Shown here: in pieces, positions 37,731-45,825 of the stretch
Numbering within the stretch: position 1 is the stretch's first letter
Layout of the letters: every line of letters begins with the position of its first letter
Source of the DNA: Poseidonibacter lekithochrous
GTDB lineage: Bacteria; Campylobacterota; Campylobacteria; Campylobacterales; Arcobacteraceae
Reading direction: 5' to 3'
Assembly (NCBI RefSeq): GCF_013283835.1
Contig: NZ_CP054052.1
Location: forward strand, 1,054,001 to 1,118,000
Length of the DNA stretch: 64,000 nucleotides
Position numbers and translations under genes: made by a program
The notes under the pieces: generated by a model
What the model was told of the DNA's origin: nothing
What the model saw: only the letters and a program-made list of their open reading frames with translations
Database searches by the model: none

Positions 37731-37840
37731 CTAAAAACGCCCAATTGCTGTAGGTTTATCAAAGGTTGCAATCCGGCTATCTTAAATCTAAGACCCGTGA
37801 CTTTCCGTCCCTATCTCACAATAGGTTTGGCTAAATATAT
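37731..37840 (-). promoter_or_regulatory. c-di-GMP-I (GEMM) riboswitch, copy 1
   Basis: On the minus strand, starting near 37833, the aptamer shows the GEMM P1 hairpin: CC-AAA-CCTATT-GTGA-GATAGG-GAC-GG. This has the 2-bp and 6-bp stems, the 3+3 internal loop and a GNRA tetraloop; the 2-bp stem is CC/GG in place of the usual GC/GC. The G used for ligand recognition (AGCC) and the following AAAG are kept. P2 is GGTCTTA-GATT-TAAGATAGCC. Downstream GCCGGATTGC and GCAATTGGGC can pair as a terminator with a T-run, competing with P2, so ligand binding should turn the operon on. Confidence 0.88.
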
Positions 37841-37898
37841 TATTATTTATATTGCCTTAAAGACAACTTACACCTATTTATGAGGGTTTAGGGAATTA

Positions 37899-38153
37899 CT
37901 AAATGTTACTTTCTAGTCTTCTAGATTCAAATCTTACTAGTTTTTTATCAATAATATGAAGAGCTTCTAATAACTCTTCACTATTTATTTCAAAAAGGCT
38001 TTTGTCAAGTTTTTTAATTAATTCAATTTTTGTTTCCATATTATTTGTATGGTTTATTTGATCAACTATTTCACTTATTGTATGAAGATTCTTTGCAAAT
38101 AGATTACTTCCTGCTACTATCATTATGAATATAAAAACTTTTACTAGTTTCAT
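37899..38153 (-). CDS. Small secreted protein
   Basis: 84 residues with a Sec signal (KVFIFIMIVAGSNLFA, probable cleavage after FA near residue 20) and a short helical mature part of about 64 residues. AAGGAAAATAA precedes the ATG. It lies just upstream of the riboswitch-controlled DUF1800 operon on the same strand, but the riboswitch between them indicates a separate promoter. No family recognised. Confidence 0.7.
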   Translation of the reverse strand: MKLVKVFIFIMIVAGSNLFAKNLHTISEIVDQINHTNNMETKIELIKKLDKSLFEINSEELLEALHIIDKKLVRFESRRLESNI

Positions 38154-38300
38154 TTATTTTCCTTGTCTTGTTATATGGCAGAATTATAAGAAAGAAGTAT
38201 TAGTTATGTGTAAGTTACTAAGTGAAATCAATAAATTAACTAAAGCTTAAAATATTTAGTTAATATCCTGCTTTAATATTTAATAAGATAAAATCAAAAC

Positions 38301-39656
38301 ATGAATACTATAAATTATGAAAAAGAAAATATATTTTTTACCGGTAGAACAAATAGAATAGAATTAGAAGAATTAGAAAAATATTTAGTTCAAAGAGGAG
38401 CTATTTTAGTTCCATGTTTAGAAAAGGCAAGTATTGTAATCAAGGGGAAATATACACCTTTGACTATTGAAGATGAATTATACGAATTATCAAAAACTTG
38501 TATAGATATTATTGATATAAATACTCTAGAAGAGGAGCTCTCAAAGAACCTAGATATTGACTCAATACTTCTTGCAATTAAAATATCAAAAGATCAAGAA
38601 AGGTTAATCAAACTTCTTAATAATGAATTCTTTGAAGATGAAATTTTTATCAAATTATTAAAGCTTTATGATTTTAAAAATGAAGATATTTATGATACAG
38701 ATGAGAATAGGGATGTATGTACAAAAATAGCAGAGAGATTTTGCTCACTAATAGAAACAAATCATAATATCCAATACTCTCCAATAGGTGTATACTATAC
38801 TGCTTTAGAAGCCCAAGACTCTAAACTATTAGAAGTTATTTATAATATGCCAAACTATGCTATATCAGATAAGAATGCTCAAGAAGATCAACCTTTAAGC
38901 CTAAAAGAAGTTGTTGCTCTTAATCCAAATTCATCTAAGACTTTACATTTACAGATTTTAAAAAACAATAAAGTAAATGAACTTAAATTTTTAGCTTTAA
39001 ATGATTCAATTTCACCTATGGTTAGAAAGAAACTTTATGAAAAGAAAAATCAGGAAGTTAATATCTCACTTATAAAAGCTGGAAACTTTGATGATGAATT
39101 AATAAATGAGTTTTTAAAAGATGATGTTCTAAAAAAGGAGTTACTAAAAGTACTAAAATTAGATGATGAATTATTTGAAAGAGTATATAAAGACTTAGAT
39201 GATGTAAGTATTATATATTTATCATCAAATGAGAGTATTAATACATCAATGATTGAAACGATTTTTGAGAAGAATATTGATAATGCAAATATCAATCTAC
39301 TTAAAAATTCAAATTGTGATATATCTAAAATTGATGAATATCTAAATCAAAATGATAAGGTTTATAATATCTCAATAGCACATAATGAAGCCATCTCAAA
39401 AGAACATTTTGAAAAGCTTTTTTCATTAGATGATTATGATGTTAATATCTCCCTTGCTCAAAATATATCAACTCCAAAGGATATATTAGTTAGTCTATCC
39501 AAACTAGAGGATAGATATATACATGAAGTTTTATGTGCAAATGAATCTACTCCTATAAATGTATTATTACAGTTTCAATATGATGGGGGATTAAAACCTA
39601 TTATTTCAAACAATGATACTTTTAGAGAATTCACAAGAAAAATGATAGGAATGTAA
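38301..39656 (+). CDS. BRCT-like and LRV-like repeat protein
   Basis: 451 residues. The first about 80 residues (IFFTGRTNRIELEELEKYLVQRGAILVPCLEKASIVI) have the BRCT pattern of a phosphopeptide- or DNA-end-binding domain. From about 210 to the end the sequence is built of repeats such as LSLAQNISTPKDILVSLSK and VLCANESTPINVLLQ, resembling leucine-rich-variant (LRV) solenoids. Its stop abuts the ATG of a MoxR-like ATPase, so it is probably an adaptor of that system. The domain calls are by pattern only. Confidence 0.68.
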   Translation: MNTINYEKENIFFTGRTNRIELEELEKYLVQRGAILVPCLEKASIVIKGKYTPLTIEDELYELSKTCIDIIDINTLEEELSKNLDIDSILLAIKISKDQERLIKLLNNEFFEDEIFIKLLKLYDFKNEDIYDTDENRDVCTKIAERFCSLIETNHNIQYSPIGVYYTALEAQDSKLLEVIYNMPNYAISDKNAQEDQPLSLKEVVALNPNSSKTLHLQILKNNKVNELKFLALNDSISPMVRKKLYEKKNQEVNISLIKAGNFDDELINEFLKDDVLKKELLKVLKLDDELFERVYKDLDDVSIIYLSSNESINTSMIETIFEKNIDNANINLLKNSNCDISKIDEYLNQNDKVYNISIAHNEAISKEHFEKLFSLDDYDVNISLAQNISTPKDILVSLSKLEDRYIHEVLCANESTPINVLLQFQYDGGLKPIISNNDTFREFTRKMIGM

Positions 39657-40661
39657 ATGAAAGCAAGTAAATTAAAACAATCACTTATTTCTTTAATTGA
39701 TAGTAAAATTCCTACTTTTGTATGGGGAAACCCAGGGGTTGGAAAATCTTCACTTATTAGGCAAATTGCTCAATCTAAAGATATGAAGTTTATTGATTTA
39801 AGATTAAGTCTTTTGGATCCTACAGATCTGCGAGGTATTCCTTTTTTTGAAGCTGATACTAAAAAAGCAGTTTGGGCTAAACCTGAGTTTTTACCTAATA
39901 CTTTAAGTGATGATTATGGAATACTATTCTTAGATGAAATCAACTCAGCTCCTCCTACAATTCAAGCAGCAGCATATCAGCTAATCTTAGATAGAAAAAT
40001 AGGGGAATATACTCTTCCTAAAAACTATGCAATTATTGCAGCAGGAAACTATGAATCAGATAGGGGAGTTACATATAGAATGCCAACTCCACTAGCGAAT
40101 AGATTTATTCATCTTGATTTTGATTTAGATTTTGATGAGTGGAAGTCTTGGGCTTATGATACAAATATAGATTCTAGAATTATTTCATTTTTAGCTTATA
40201 AACCACAGAACTTATTTACTTTTGATGCTAAGTCAAAAGAGAAATCTTTTGCAACACCTAGGTCTTGGTCTTTTGTAAATGATGTATTAAAATCATCATT
40301 AGATATAAGTTTACTAGAAGAGGTAATAAGTGGAGCTATTGGTAAAGATAGTGCTATTGAGTTTATTAACTACTGTAAGGTAATGAAAGATTTACCAAAT
40401 ATAGAAGAGATTATAAATGGTACTTTAAAAGTTGTTCCAGAGAACAATTCTGTATTATATGCTTTATGTACTGGTTTAACTTATGCCTTAAAAAAGAGTG
40501 AATCAGTTGAGACTGTAACAAATATATTAGAGTACTCACTTGAACTACCAAATGAATTCTCAGTAATGTTAGTTCGAGATTTACAAAAAGAGGGTATAAA
40601 CGTAGAAGCTTCAACTTCATGGAAAACTTGGAGTGATGCTAATAAGTTTCTAATAGGTTAA
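39657..40661 (+). CDS. MoxR-type AAA+ ATPase
   Basis: 334 residues. Walker A GNPGVGKS at 24-31, Walker B GILFLDEINSAPP near 88-100, sensor 1 AAGNYESD, and arginine-finger MPTPLANRF. MoxR ATPases act as chaperones that load metals or remodel complexes together with a VWA-domain partner, encoded here by the next gene three bases downstream. The first gene of the unit encodes the BRCT/LRV-like protein. The client is unknown. Confidence 0.92.
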   Translation: MKASKLKQSLISLIDSKIPTFVWGNPGVGKSSLIRQIAQSKDMKFIDLRLSLLDPTDLRGIPFFEADTKKAVWAKPEFLPNTLSDDYGILFLDEINSAPPTIQAAAYQLILDRKIGEYTLPKNYAIIAAGNYESDRGVTYRMPTPLANRFIHLDFDLDFDEWKSWAYDTNIDSRIISFLAYKPQNLFTFDAKSKEKSFATPRSWSFVNDVLKSSLDISLLEEVISGAIGKDSAIEFINYCKVMKDLPNIEEIINGTLKVVPENNSVLYALCTGLTYALKKSESVETVTNILEYSLELPNEFSVMLVRDLQKEGINVEASTSWKTWSDANKFLIG

Positions 40662-40664
40662 GAA

Positions 40665-41753
40665 GTGTTAGATAATATTCAATCAAGAATCTCAAAAGTC
40701 AAAGCAAGTCTAGTAATAGAGCAACCTTACTTTGGCTCTATAGCTTCTACTTTAAAACCTGTATTAAATGAAGATATAAAAACTTTTTTATCTACAGCTA
40801 AAAACTTCGAATATAATGATGATTATATTAATAGTCTAAGCAATGAAGAATTAGGTTTTATTCTTACAAATTCTGCAATGCACCAAGTGTTTTTACATGA
40901 AGCACGAATTGATTCAAGAATGCAATGGCTTTGGGTTTTAGCTACTGATTATGCTATTAATTGTTTACTTGTGAATAATGGTTTAGAATTACCTGAACAT
41001 GTGAACTATGATGAACGATTTGATGATATGAGTGCAGAAGCTATATATGCAAGTTTAGAGAATGAAATAGATGATGATAAACATAGCCCTGAGCAAGTAT
41101 CTCAAATAAAGTTTGAAGAACATCAAGAACAAGAAATTGATAATGATGAATCAATACAAGATATGCATGAGCAGTTATTAAATAAAGCTAAACTGCAAGG
41201 GGATTTGCCTTTAGGAATTGAAATACTTGTACCTAATATCTTTGAAGGTAAAATATCTTGGGAAGATGAACTATATAATGTGATTGAACAATCAATTAGA
41301 TTTGATTATAGATTACTTCCTCCAAATAAAAGATATATCTCACAAGGAATAGCACTCCCAGCTCTTAGTGGAAGCAAAGCTAAGATTGTAATAGCAATAG
41401 ATAGTTCAGGTTCTGTTGATGGTTCTTTATTAGCTAAGTTTTTAGCTGAGGTAGAATCTATTATGAATACCTATGAAAATTTTGAAATAGATTTATTAGT
41501 AGCTGATGCTAAAGTACATGAACATCATATTTTATATCCAGGTGATGAACTATCTTACACTCTAAAAGGTGGAGGTGGTACAAACTTTGAAAATACCTTT
41601 GAATATATAAATGAAAATATTGATGAGGTAAATCTATTGTTATACTTTACAGATGGTTTTGGGAAGTTTCCAGAAGATGAAGCTTTTTTTGAAACAGTTT
41701 GGGTTCTAAGTGATGAAATAGAAGTTCCTTTCGGAAGAACTATTTTTCTTTAA
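40665..41753 (+). CDS. VWA-like protein (DUF2201 type)
   Basis: 362 residues, GTG start three bases after the ATPase stop. The C-terminal VWA-like domain has a MIDAS motif DSSGS at 246-250, with further acidic loops (GGGGTNF, FTDGFG). The N-terminal DUF2201-type domain would normally carry HExxH; here the matching stretch reads HQVFLH (73-78), so the metallopeptidase site is probably lost while the DYAIN element survives. With the MoxR ATPase it forms a classic MoxR-VWA pair. Confidence 0.88.
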   Translation: MLDNIQSRISKVKASLVIEQPYFGSIASTLKPVLNEDIKTFLSTAKNFEYNDDYINSLSNEELGFILTNSAMHQVFLHEARIDSRMQWLWVLATDYAINCLLVNNGLELPEHVNYDERFDDMSAEAIYASLENEIDDDKHSPEQVSQIKFEEHQEQEIDNDESIQDMHEQLLNKAKLQGDLPLGIEILVPNIFEGKISWEDELYNVIEQSIRFDYRLLPPNKRYISQGIALPALSGSKAKIVIAIDSSGSVDGSLLAKFLAEVESIMNTYENFEIDLLVADAKVHEHHILYPGDELSYTLKGGGGTNFENTFEYINENIDEVNLLLYFTDGFGKFPEDEAFFETVWVLSDEIEVPFGRTIFL

Positions 41754-41760
41754 ATATTAT

Positions 41761-41792
41761 GTATCCATATAAATAAAAATTTATATGGATAC
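41761..41792. terminator. Strong hairpin between convergent transcripts
   Basis: A perfect 14-bp stem GTATCCATATAAAT/ATTTATATGGATAC with an AAAA loop, just after the VWA gene and before the 3' end of the 33-residue peptide gene. T-tails are weak on both sides. Confidence 0.65.
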
Positions 41793-41826
41793 GGACTTTC
41801 TTATAAGACTTTAGTTCGCGATAAAA

Positions 41827-41928
41827 TCAAACAAGAATTCCTGCATATAAATTCATTGAAACAATTAGCATAATTGAAAAAGCAGTTAATAAAAGGCTTT
41901 TTTTTATTCCTTGTTTAAATGTTCTCAT
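41827..41928 (-). CDS. 33-residue membrane or signal-like peptide under riboswitch control
   Basis: On the minus strand, AGAGGAG followed by ATTAAAA precedes an ATG that opens a 33-codon frame ending in TGA. The peptide begins MRTFKQGIKKSLLL, has a hydrophobic core of about 14 residues (LLLTAFSIMLIVSM) and ends NLYAGILV. It could be a single-span small membrane protein or a signal peptide cleaved after LYA. It is the only coding sequence downstream of the second c-di-GMP riboswitch, which argues that it is real. No homologue is known to me. Confidence 0.6.
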   Translation of the reverse strand: MRTFKQGIKKSLLLTAFSIMLIVSMNLYAGILV

Positions 41929-42000
41929 TTTTAATCTCCTCTAAAATATAAAGAACTATCCATACGAAGAGATTCTCTATAATAAATATTGATTAGATTA

Positions 42001-42118
42001 GATTAAAATGCCCAATTGCAGTGTGTAAGTAAAAATAGTGTGCAATCCGGCTATCTTAAATCTAAGACCCGTGACTTTCCGTCCCTATCTCACAATAGGT
42101 TTGGCTATATTCATTATA
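42001..42118 (-). promoter_or_regulatory. c-di-GMP-I (GEMM) riboswitch, copy 2, with promoter
   Basis: 67 bases (42107-42041 on the minus strand) are identical to copy 1 at 37833-37767 and include the whole aptamer. The expression platform is also kept: GCAATTGGGC (complement at 42010-42019) can pair with GCCGGATTGC, followed by a short T-run, with a different loop between. A minus-strand -10 TATAAT at 42118-42113 would start transcription right at the aptamer's first base. The controlled gene is the 33-residue peptide. Confidence 0.88.
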
Positions 42119-42195
42119 TGTTACTTTTTATTTTAATCTACTTAATAAACCTATTTCTTTGATTATTTTTATCACTTGATAATGTAATACTTTAC

Positions 42196-42837
42196 TTAAT
42201 TAATCTGCCTTAATAACTCTTTTCCTTTTTCTGTAAGGTTTGGATAAATCATAAATTCAAAGAATACTTCTTTTGCTTCGTGGAATGATTCAAGGTTTAC
42301 TTCTTGAGTAGTTGAAGTAAAAGTTTGCCAATAAGCTGTAATAAACCAATGTAGTTTTGCTCTTTTATTTAATGAAGTTCTACTTAGGTTTTTTAGTATT
42401 CCTTCACTGATTAGATAGTTTAATAAACCTTCTATTTGTTTAATTCTTATTTCTTGATTCTTAGCAAAAACTTCTTTTAGTTTTGGATCAAAGGCAATTA
42501 ACACTGCTGCATCTCTAAGTAAAAATCTATATTCATAAAATAGTTTTGCATATTGATTAAACATATCATCCATTGCTTCAAAGAAGTTTTCATTTAATAG
42601 CATTTTCTCGAAGCTATTAAGTCCTACGAAGTTTGAACTAAGTTCCATGTATATATCCAATATTATCTCTTCTTTATTTTTATAGTGATAATACAAGTTT
42701 CCCGGAGAAATTCCCGCTTCTTTTGCTATATGATTAGTGGTAATACTCAATGAATCATTTTCATTAAAAAGTTTAATGGCTGATTTTTTGATTTTTGATT
42801 TTGCATCTAGTTTCTTTTTCATAATGTATTTTAACAT
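42196..42837 (-). CDS. TetR-family transcriptional regulator
   Basis: 213 residues. The N-terminal HTH (SAIKLFNENDSLSITTNHIAKEAGISPGNLYYHYKNKEEII, about 18-58) is a textbook TetR DNA-binding domain, followed by a helical ligand domain. A second ATG five codons in is an alternative start. It is divergent from the DinB-like gene at 42937, its likeliest target. The ligand is unknown. Confidence 0.92.
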   Translation of the reverse strand: MLKYIMKKKLDAKSKIKKSAIKLFNENDSLSITTNHIAKEAGISPGNLYYHYKNKEEIILDIYMELSSNFVGLNSFEKMLLNENFFEAMDDMFNQYAKLFYEYRFLLRDAAVLIAFDPKLKEVFAKNQEIRIKQIEGLLNYLISEGILKNLSRTSLNKRAKLHWFITAYWQTFTSTTQEVNLESFHEAKEVFFEFMIYPNLTEKGKELLRQIN

Positions 42838-42936
42838 TTTAGAGCTTTTACTTTATAAATTAGAGTAATTACTCTAAAGTTAAGTTACTTATAAAACATT
42901 GTTTATTACAATATATAAAATAATAAAAAAGGTTAC

Positions 42937-43512
42937 ATGATGAATGCTAATGCAGGAGATGGTCTACCATCTATAGAGCGAGGAATAATAAGATATTTGT
43001 TAATTCCAGTAATTAGATTACTTATGACTTGGAATCTAGCTTTGTTTCTTTTGAAAAGAGAAAGAAGGATTATTGAAAAATTGCTTTCTGATTTATCAAA
43101 AGAAGAGAAACAAAAAAGAATTAAAATAAATAGAGTATTTGCAATAGAAGAGCATAGTTCAGATTTTTCAGTAAACATGGTATGTGAACATTTATATATA
43201 GCTGGTGGTGCAGTTATGTCTATAATTGATACTTTATCAAAAGAACAAGAGTTTAAAAGAGATATTAAAATAGAAGCAGTTAAACCAAAAGGTGAAGATT
43301 CTAAAGCTTATGAAAATTTCTTATTGTTTATGAATAAATATGAAGCGTATATAAAATCACATAAAAAGAATCAATCAAAACAAACAAAAGCTCATCCTTG
43401 GTTTATAAATTTTAACAACCATGATTGGTCATGTTTTATGTTTATGCATACCTTTATACATAGAAGACAAATAGAAGAGATAATTAGAGTACAAAAGGAA
43501 AGTAATGAATAA
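42937..43512 (+). CDS. DinB-like protein
   Basis: 191 residues. The helical pattern and histidines (VCEHLYIAGGAVM near 82 and HTFIHRRQIEEI near the C-terminus) fit the DinB/YfiT four-helix metal-binding fold. DinB-like proteins include thiol-dependent enzymes and uncharacterised stress proteins. It is divergent from the TetR gene and overlaps the next small membrane protein by eight bases. Family call moderate; activity unknown. Confidence 0.68.
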   Translation: MMNANAGDGLPSIERGIIRYLLIPVIRLLMTWNLALFLLKRERRIIEKLLSDLSKEEKQKRIKINRVFAIEEHSSDFSVNMVCEHLYIAGGAVMSIIDTLSKEQEFKRDIKIEAVKPKGEDSKAYENFLLFMNKYEAYIKSHKKNQSKQTKAHPWFINFNNHDWSCFMFMHTFIHRRQIEEIIRVQKESNE

Positions 43513-43708
43513 TTATAATGGAACATTAATAAGAGTATTTTTTATATTTGTTTTTTTGATCAGCTTTTGGCTTTTTCTTTCAATCCCTCTTTTTTTTGCT
43601 GTAATATATTTATTTAATTTAAATGCTAGTTTGTCTATACTAATTTATATAATAATAGCAGTTCTTTTTATAAGAGTCTTCTATCCCAAATTCATCTTTA
43701 GAAACTAA
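43505..43708 (+). CDS. Small two-span membrane protein
   Basis: 67 residues, nearly all hydrophobic, with segments at about 9-35 and 38-60. It overlaps the DinB-like gene by eight bases and is followed 10 bases later by the zinc-ribbon membrane protein. No function can be named. Confidence 0.65.
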   Translation: MNNYNGTLIRVFFIFVFLISFWLFLSIPLFFAVIYLFNLNASLSILIYIIIAVLFIRVFYPKFIFRN

Positions 43709-43718
43709 AGGATAAGTA

Positions 43719-44903
43719 ATGAAAGAGAGTTTAAAAAGTTTTTATAAAAACAACTTTGTTTTCAAGGGAAAAGAGAAACTCTCCAAATTAACCATTCTTT
43801 TTATCCTAACCCTTGATTTATTTGTTTTTGCAATTTTGGGTTTAGGAATTGACTTTCAAGTACAAATTCTAAATAGCCCAAACTCTTCTTATCCAAATCA
43901 ATGTAGAACAATAGTTAATTCAAAAGATCTACATAATATTAATAAGTACTTCTATTCTAAGAATAACTCCAATCATAAATATCAAAATATAAAAGATGAA
44001 CAATTAGATCAATCTTGTAAAACTCTATTTGATAAACTTAGTGTTGTTAAAAAAGAACACAATATTTTGATTTTGAGAAAAGAGCAGAAAAAACTATTAA
44101 AAGAATTATCCAAAGTTTCAAAAGAATTAGATTTTATTCGAGTTAACTATAATACTTCTTTATTTGAAAGTATTGATAACAAACAAAATACAATCAATAA
44201 TGATATAAAACAAAAATACATTATATATACAAAAAAATTAGAGAACTTAAAAAAAGAAAAAGAAAAGCTCTCAAACACTTTTTCTAATTCAAATAGTGTA
44301 AAAGAATTAACTACATATATAAAGAGTAATAAGAAGTTAATAAATGATAATTACAAATCATTAAGAAAATCATATGAAATAAAAAAAGAGCTAATTACAA
44401 TAGCATTCTTATCTCCTTTATTCTTACTTGCATTTTATTTAATGAGAAACTATCTTCTAAAAGAGAACTATATCTTATATATTATTTCTAAGAATATTTT
44501 AGTAGTTGTATTGATTCCCGCATTTTTATCTTTTGTCTCACTTATTTATACATTATTACCAAAAGTCTTTTTTGAGAAACTTCTAAAATTCTTTATGGAT
44601 TTGGAAATACCTTTTGTTGTTTACTATTTTGCTATTGCTTTACTAATTGTAGTTTTTACATATATAATAATAAAAATTCAAAAGAGATATAAAAAAGAGG
44701 GTGAAGAGCTAAAGAACAATTCTATCTCAAAACTGGAGTCATATAATAGAAGCATATGTAACTCTTGTGGAAATAAAGTAAATTATGAAACTATGAACTA
44801 TTGTCCAACTTGTCAAAACCAATTAAGAGTTGATTGTACTTCTTGTAATCATAAAACTATTAAGTCATTAAAGTATTGTAGTTCTTGTTCAAAAGAAATA
44901 TAG
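43719..44903 (+). CDS. Membrane protein with coiled coil and double zinc ribbon
   Basis: 394 residues. TM1 is about 25-47; a charged coiled-coil region spans about 120-215; about three more membrane helices lie at 225-330. The last 50 residues hold four CxxC pairs (CNSC, CPTC, CTSC, CSSC), a double zinc ribbon that should be cytoplasmic. It follows the small membrane protein closely. Zinc ribbons at the end of membrane proteins often mediate protein contacts. No family recognised. Confidence 0.75.
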   Translation: MKESLKSFYKNNFVFKGKEKLSKLTILFILTLDLFVFAILGLGIDFQVQILNSPNSSYPNQCRTIVNSKDLHNINKYFYSKNNSNHKYQNIKDEQLDQSCKTLFDKLSVVKKEHNILILRKEQKKLLKELSKVSKELDFIRVNYNTSLFESIDNKQNTINNDIKQKYIIYTKKLENLKKEKEKLSNTFSNSNSVKELTTYIKSNKKLINDNYKSLRKSYEIKKELITIAFLSPLFLLAFYLMRNYLLKENYILYIISKNILVVVLIPAFLSFVSLIYTLLPKVFFEKLLKFFMDLEIPFVVYYFAIALLIVVFTYIIIKIQKRYKKEGEELKNNSISKLESYNRSICNSCGNKVNYETMNYCPTCQNQLRVDCTSCNHKTIKSLKYCSSCSKEI

Positions 44904-44961
44904 AGCAAATTTTTACAATAAGTAAATCTTAGAATTTGATACAATTTACTAAAGGTAAAAT

Positions 44962-45762
44962 TTGTCAGCAAAAATAAAAAGAATTAAACTTGATAATATA
45001 GGTTCAATAGAATTGTTAAATGCATCTTTTGAGAAACATAGTTTTAAAAAACACTTTCATGAAGAGTTCTGTTTTGGTGTTGTATCTTCGGGACAATTAG
45101 ATTTTAATTACAGAGGACAAAAGGTTAGTGCAAAGAGGGGTTTAATTAATTTATGTAATCCTGGTGAAATACATGATGGTTTTTCATCAAAAGGATGGGC
45201 ATATAAAATGTTTTATGTTAATCCTAAACTTATGGCACATTTGAGTTCAATAATTAGCGGAAGGATAAATGATATTCCTTTTTTCAAAGAAGGTGTTATT
45301 TATGATGATGATTTAGCATTAAAATTAAACAATCTAAATGATATTATGTTTAATGAAGAAAGTTTTACAATTGAAAAAGAAGAACTCTTTATAGAAGTAG
45401 TAAGTTTATTTATAAAAAAACATGCTGATAGTTTTATTCCCTATGAAAAACTCACAAGCTCAAAAGAGCTCATTATAAAATCAATTGAATATATAAATGA
45501 TAATCTCCAATATGATATTACTGTGTCCAATTTAAGTGAAATGGCAAATTTGAGTTTATACTATTATATAAGAGTCTTTAAAAAAGAAGTAGGGCTTACT
45601 CCTAAAGACTACTTAATCCAGCAACGAATAAAAAAAGCAAAAGAACTAATTCTTGAAAAGTATCCATTAAGTCATATTGCACTAATGAGTGGCTTTTATG
45701 ACCAAAGCCATATGCTTAAATATTTTAAATCATACGTAGGATTGAATCCTTCAAATTTCTAA
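44962..45762 (+). CDS. AraC-family transcriptional regulator
   Basis: 266 residues, apparent TTG start with AAAGGT upstream. The N-terminus is a cupin-type ligand domain (HFHEEFCFGVVSSGQLDF near 30-50, NPGEIHDG); the C-terminus has two HTH motifs (ITVSNLSEMANLSLYYYIRVFKKEVGLTPKDYL and HIALMSGFYDQSHMLKYFKSYVG). It lies 63 bases before a LysE-type exporter, so it probably controls it, perhaps in response to the exported amino acid. Confidence 0.9.
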   Translation: MSAKIKRIKLDNIGSIELLNASFEKHSFKKHFHEEFCFGVVSSGQLDFNYRGQKVSAKRGLINLCNPGEIHDGFSSKGWAYKMFYVNPKLMAHLSSIISGRINDIPFFKEGVIYDDDLALKLNNLNDIMFNEESFTIEKEELFIEVVSLFIKKHADSFIPYEKLTSSKELIIKSIEYINDNLQYDITVSNLSEMANLSLYYYIRVFKKEVGLTPKDYLIQQRIKKAKELILEKYPLSHIALMSGFYDQSHMLKYFKSYVGLNPSNF

Positions 45763-45825
45763 GCACAAATTCTTACAATACTATATCACTTAATAAACCT
45801 ATACTAATACAAAAAAAGGTTTTAA

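Noticed and set aside
41761-41792. The 14-bp hairpin as an insertion-sequence end or operator
   Set aside because: Sits between convergent 3' ends with no flanking duplication; a terminator or transcript-end role is simpler.
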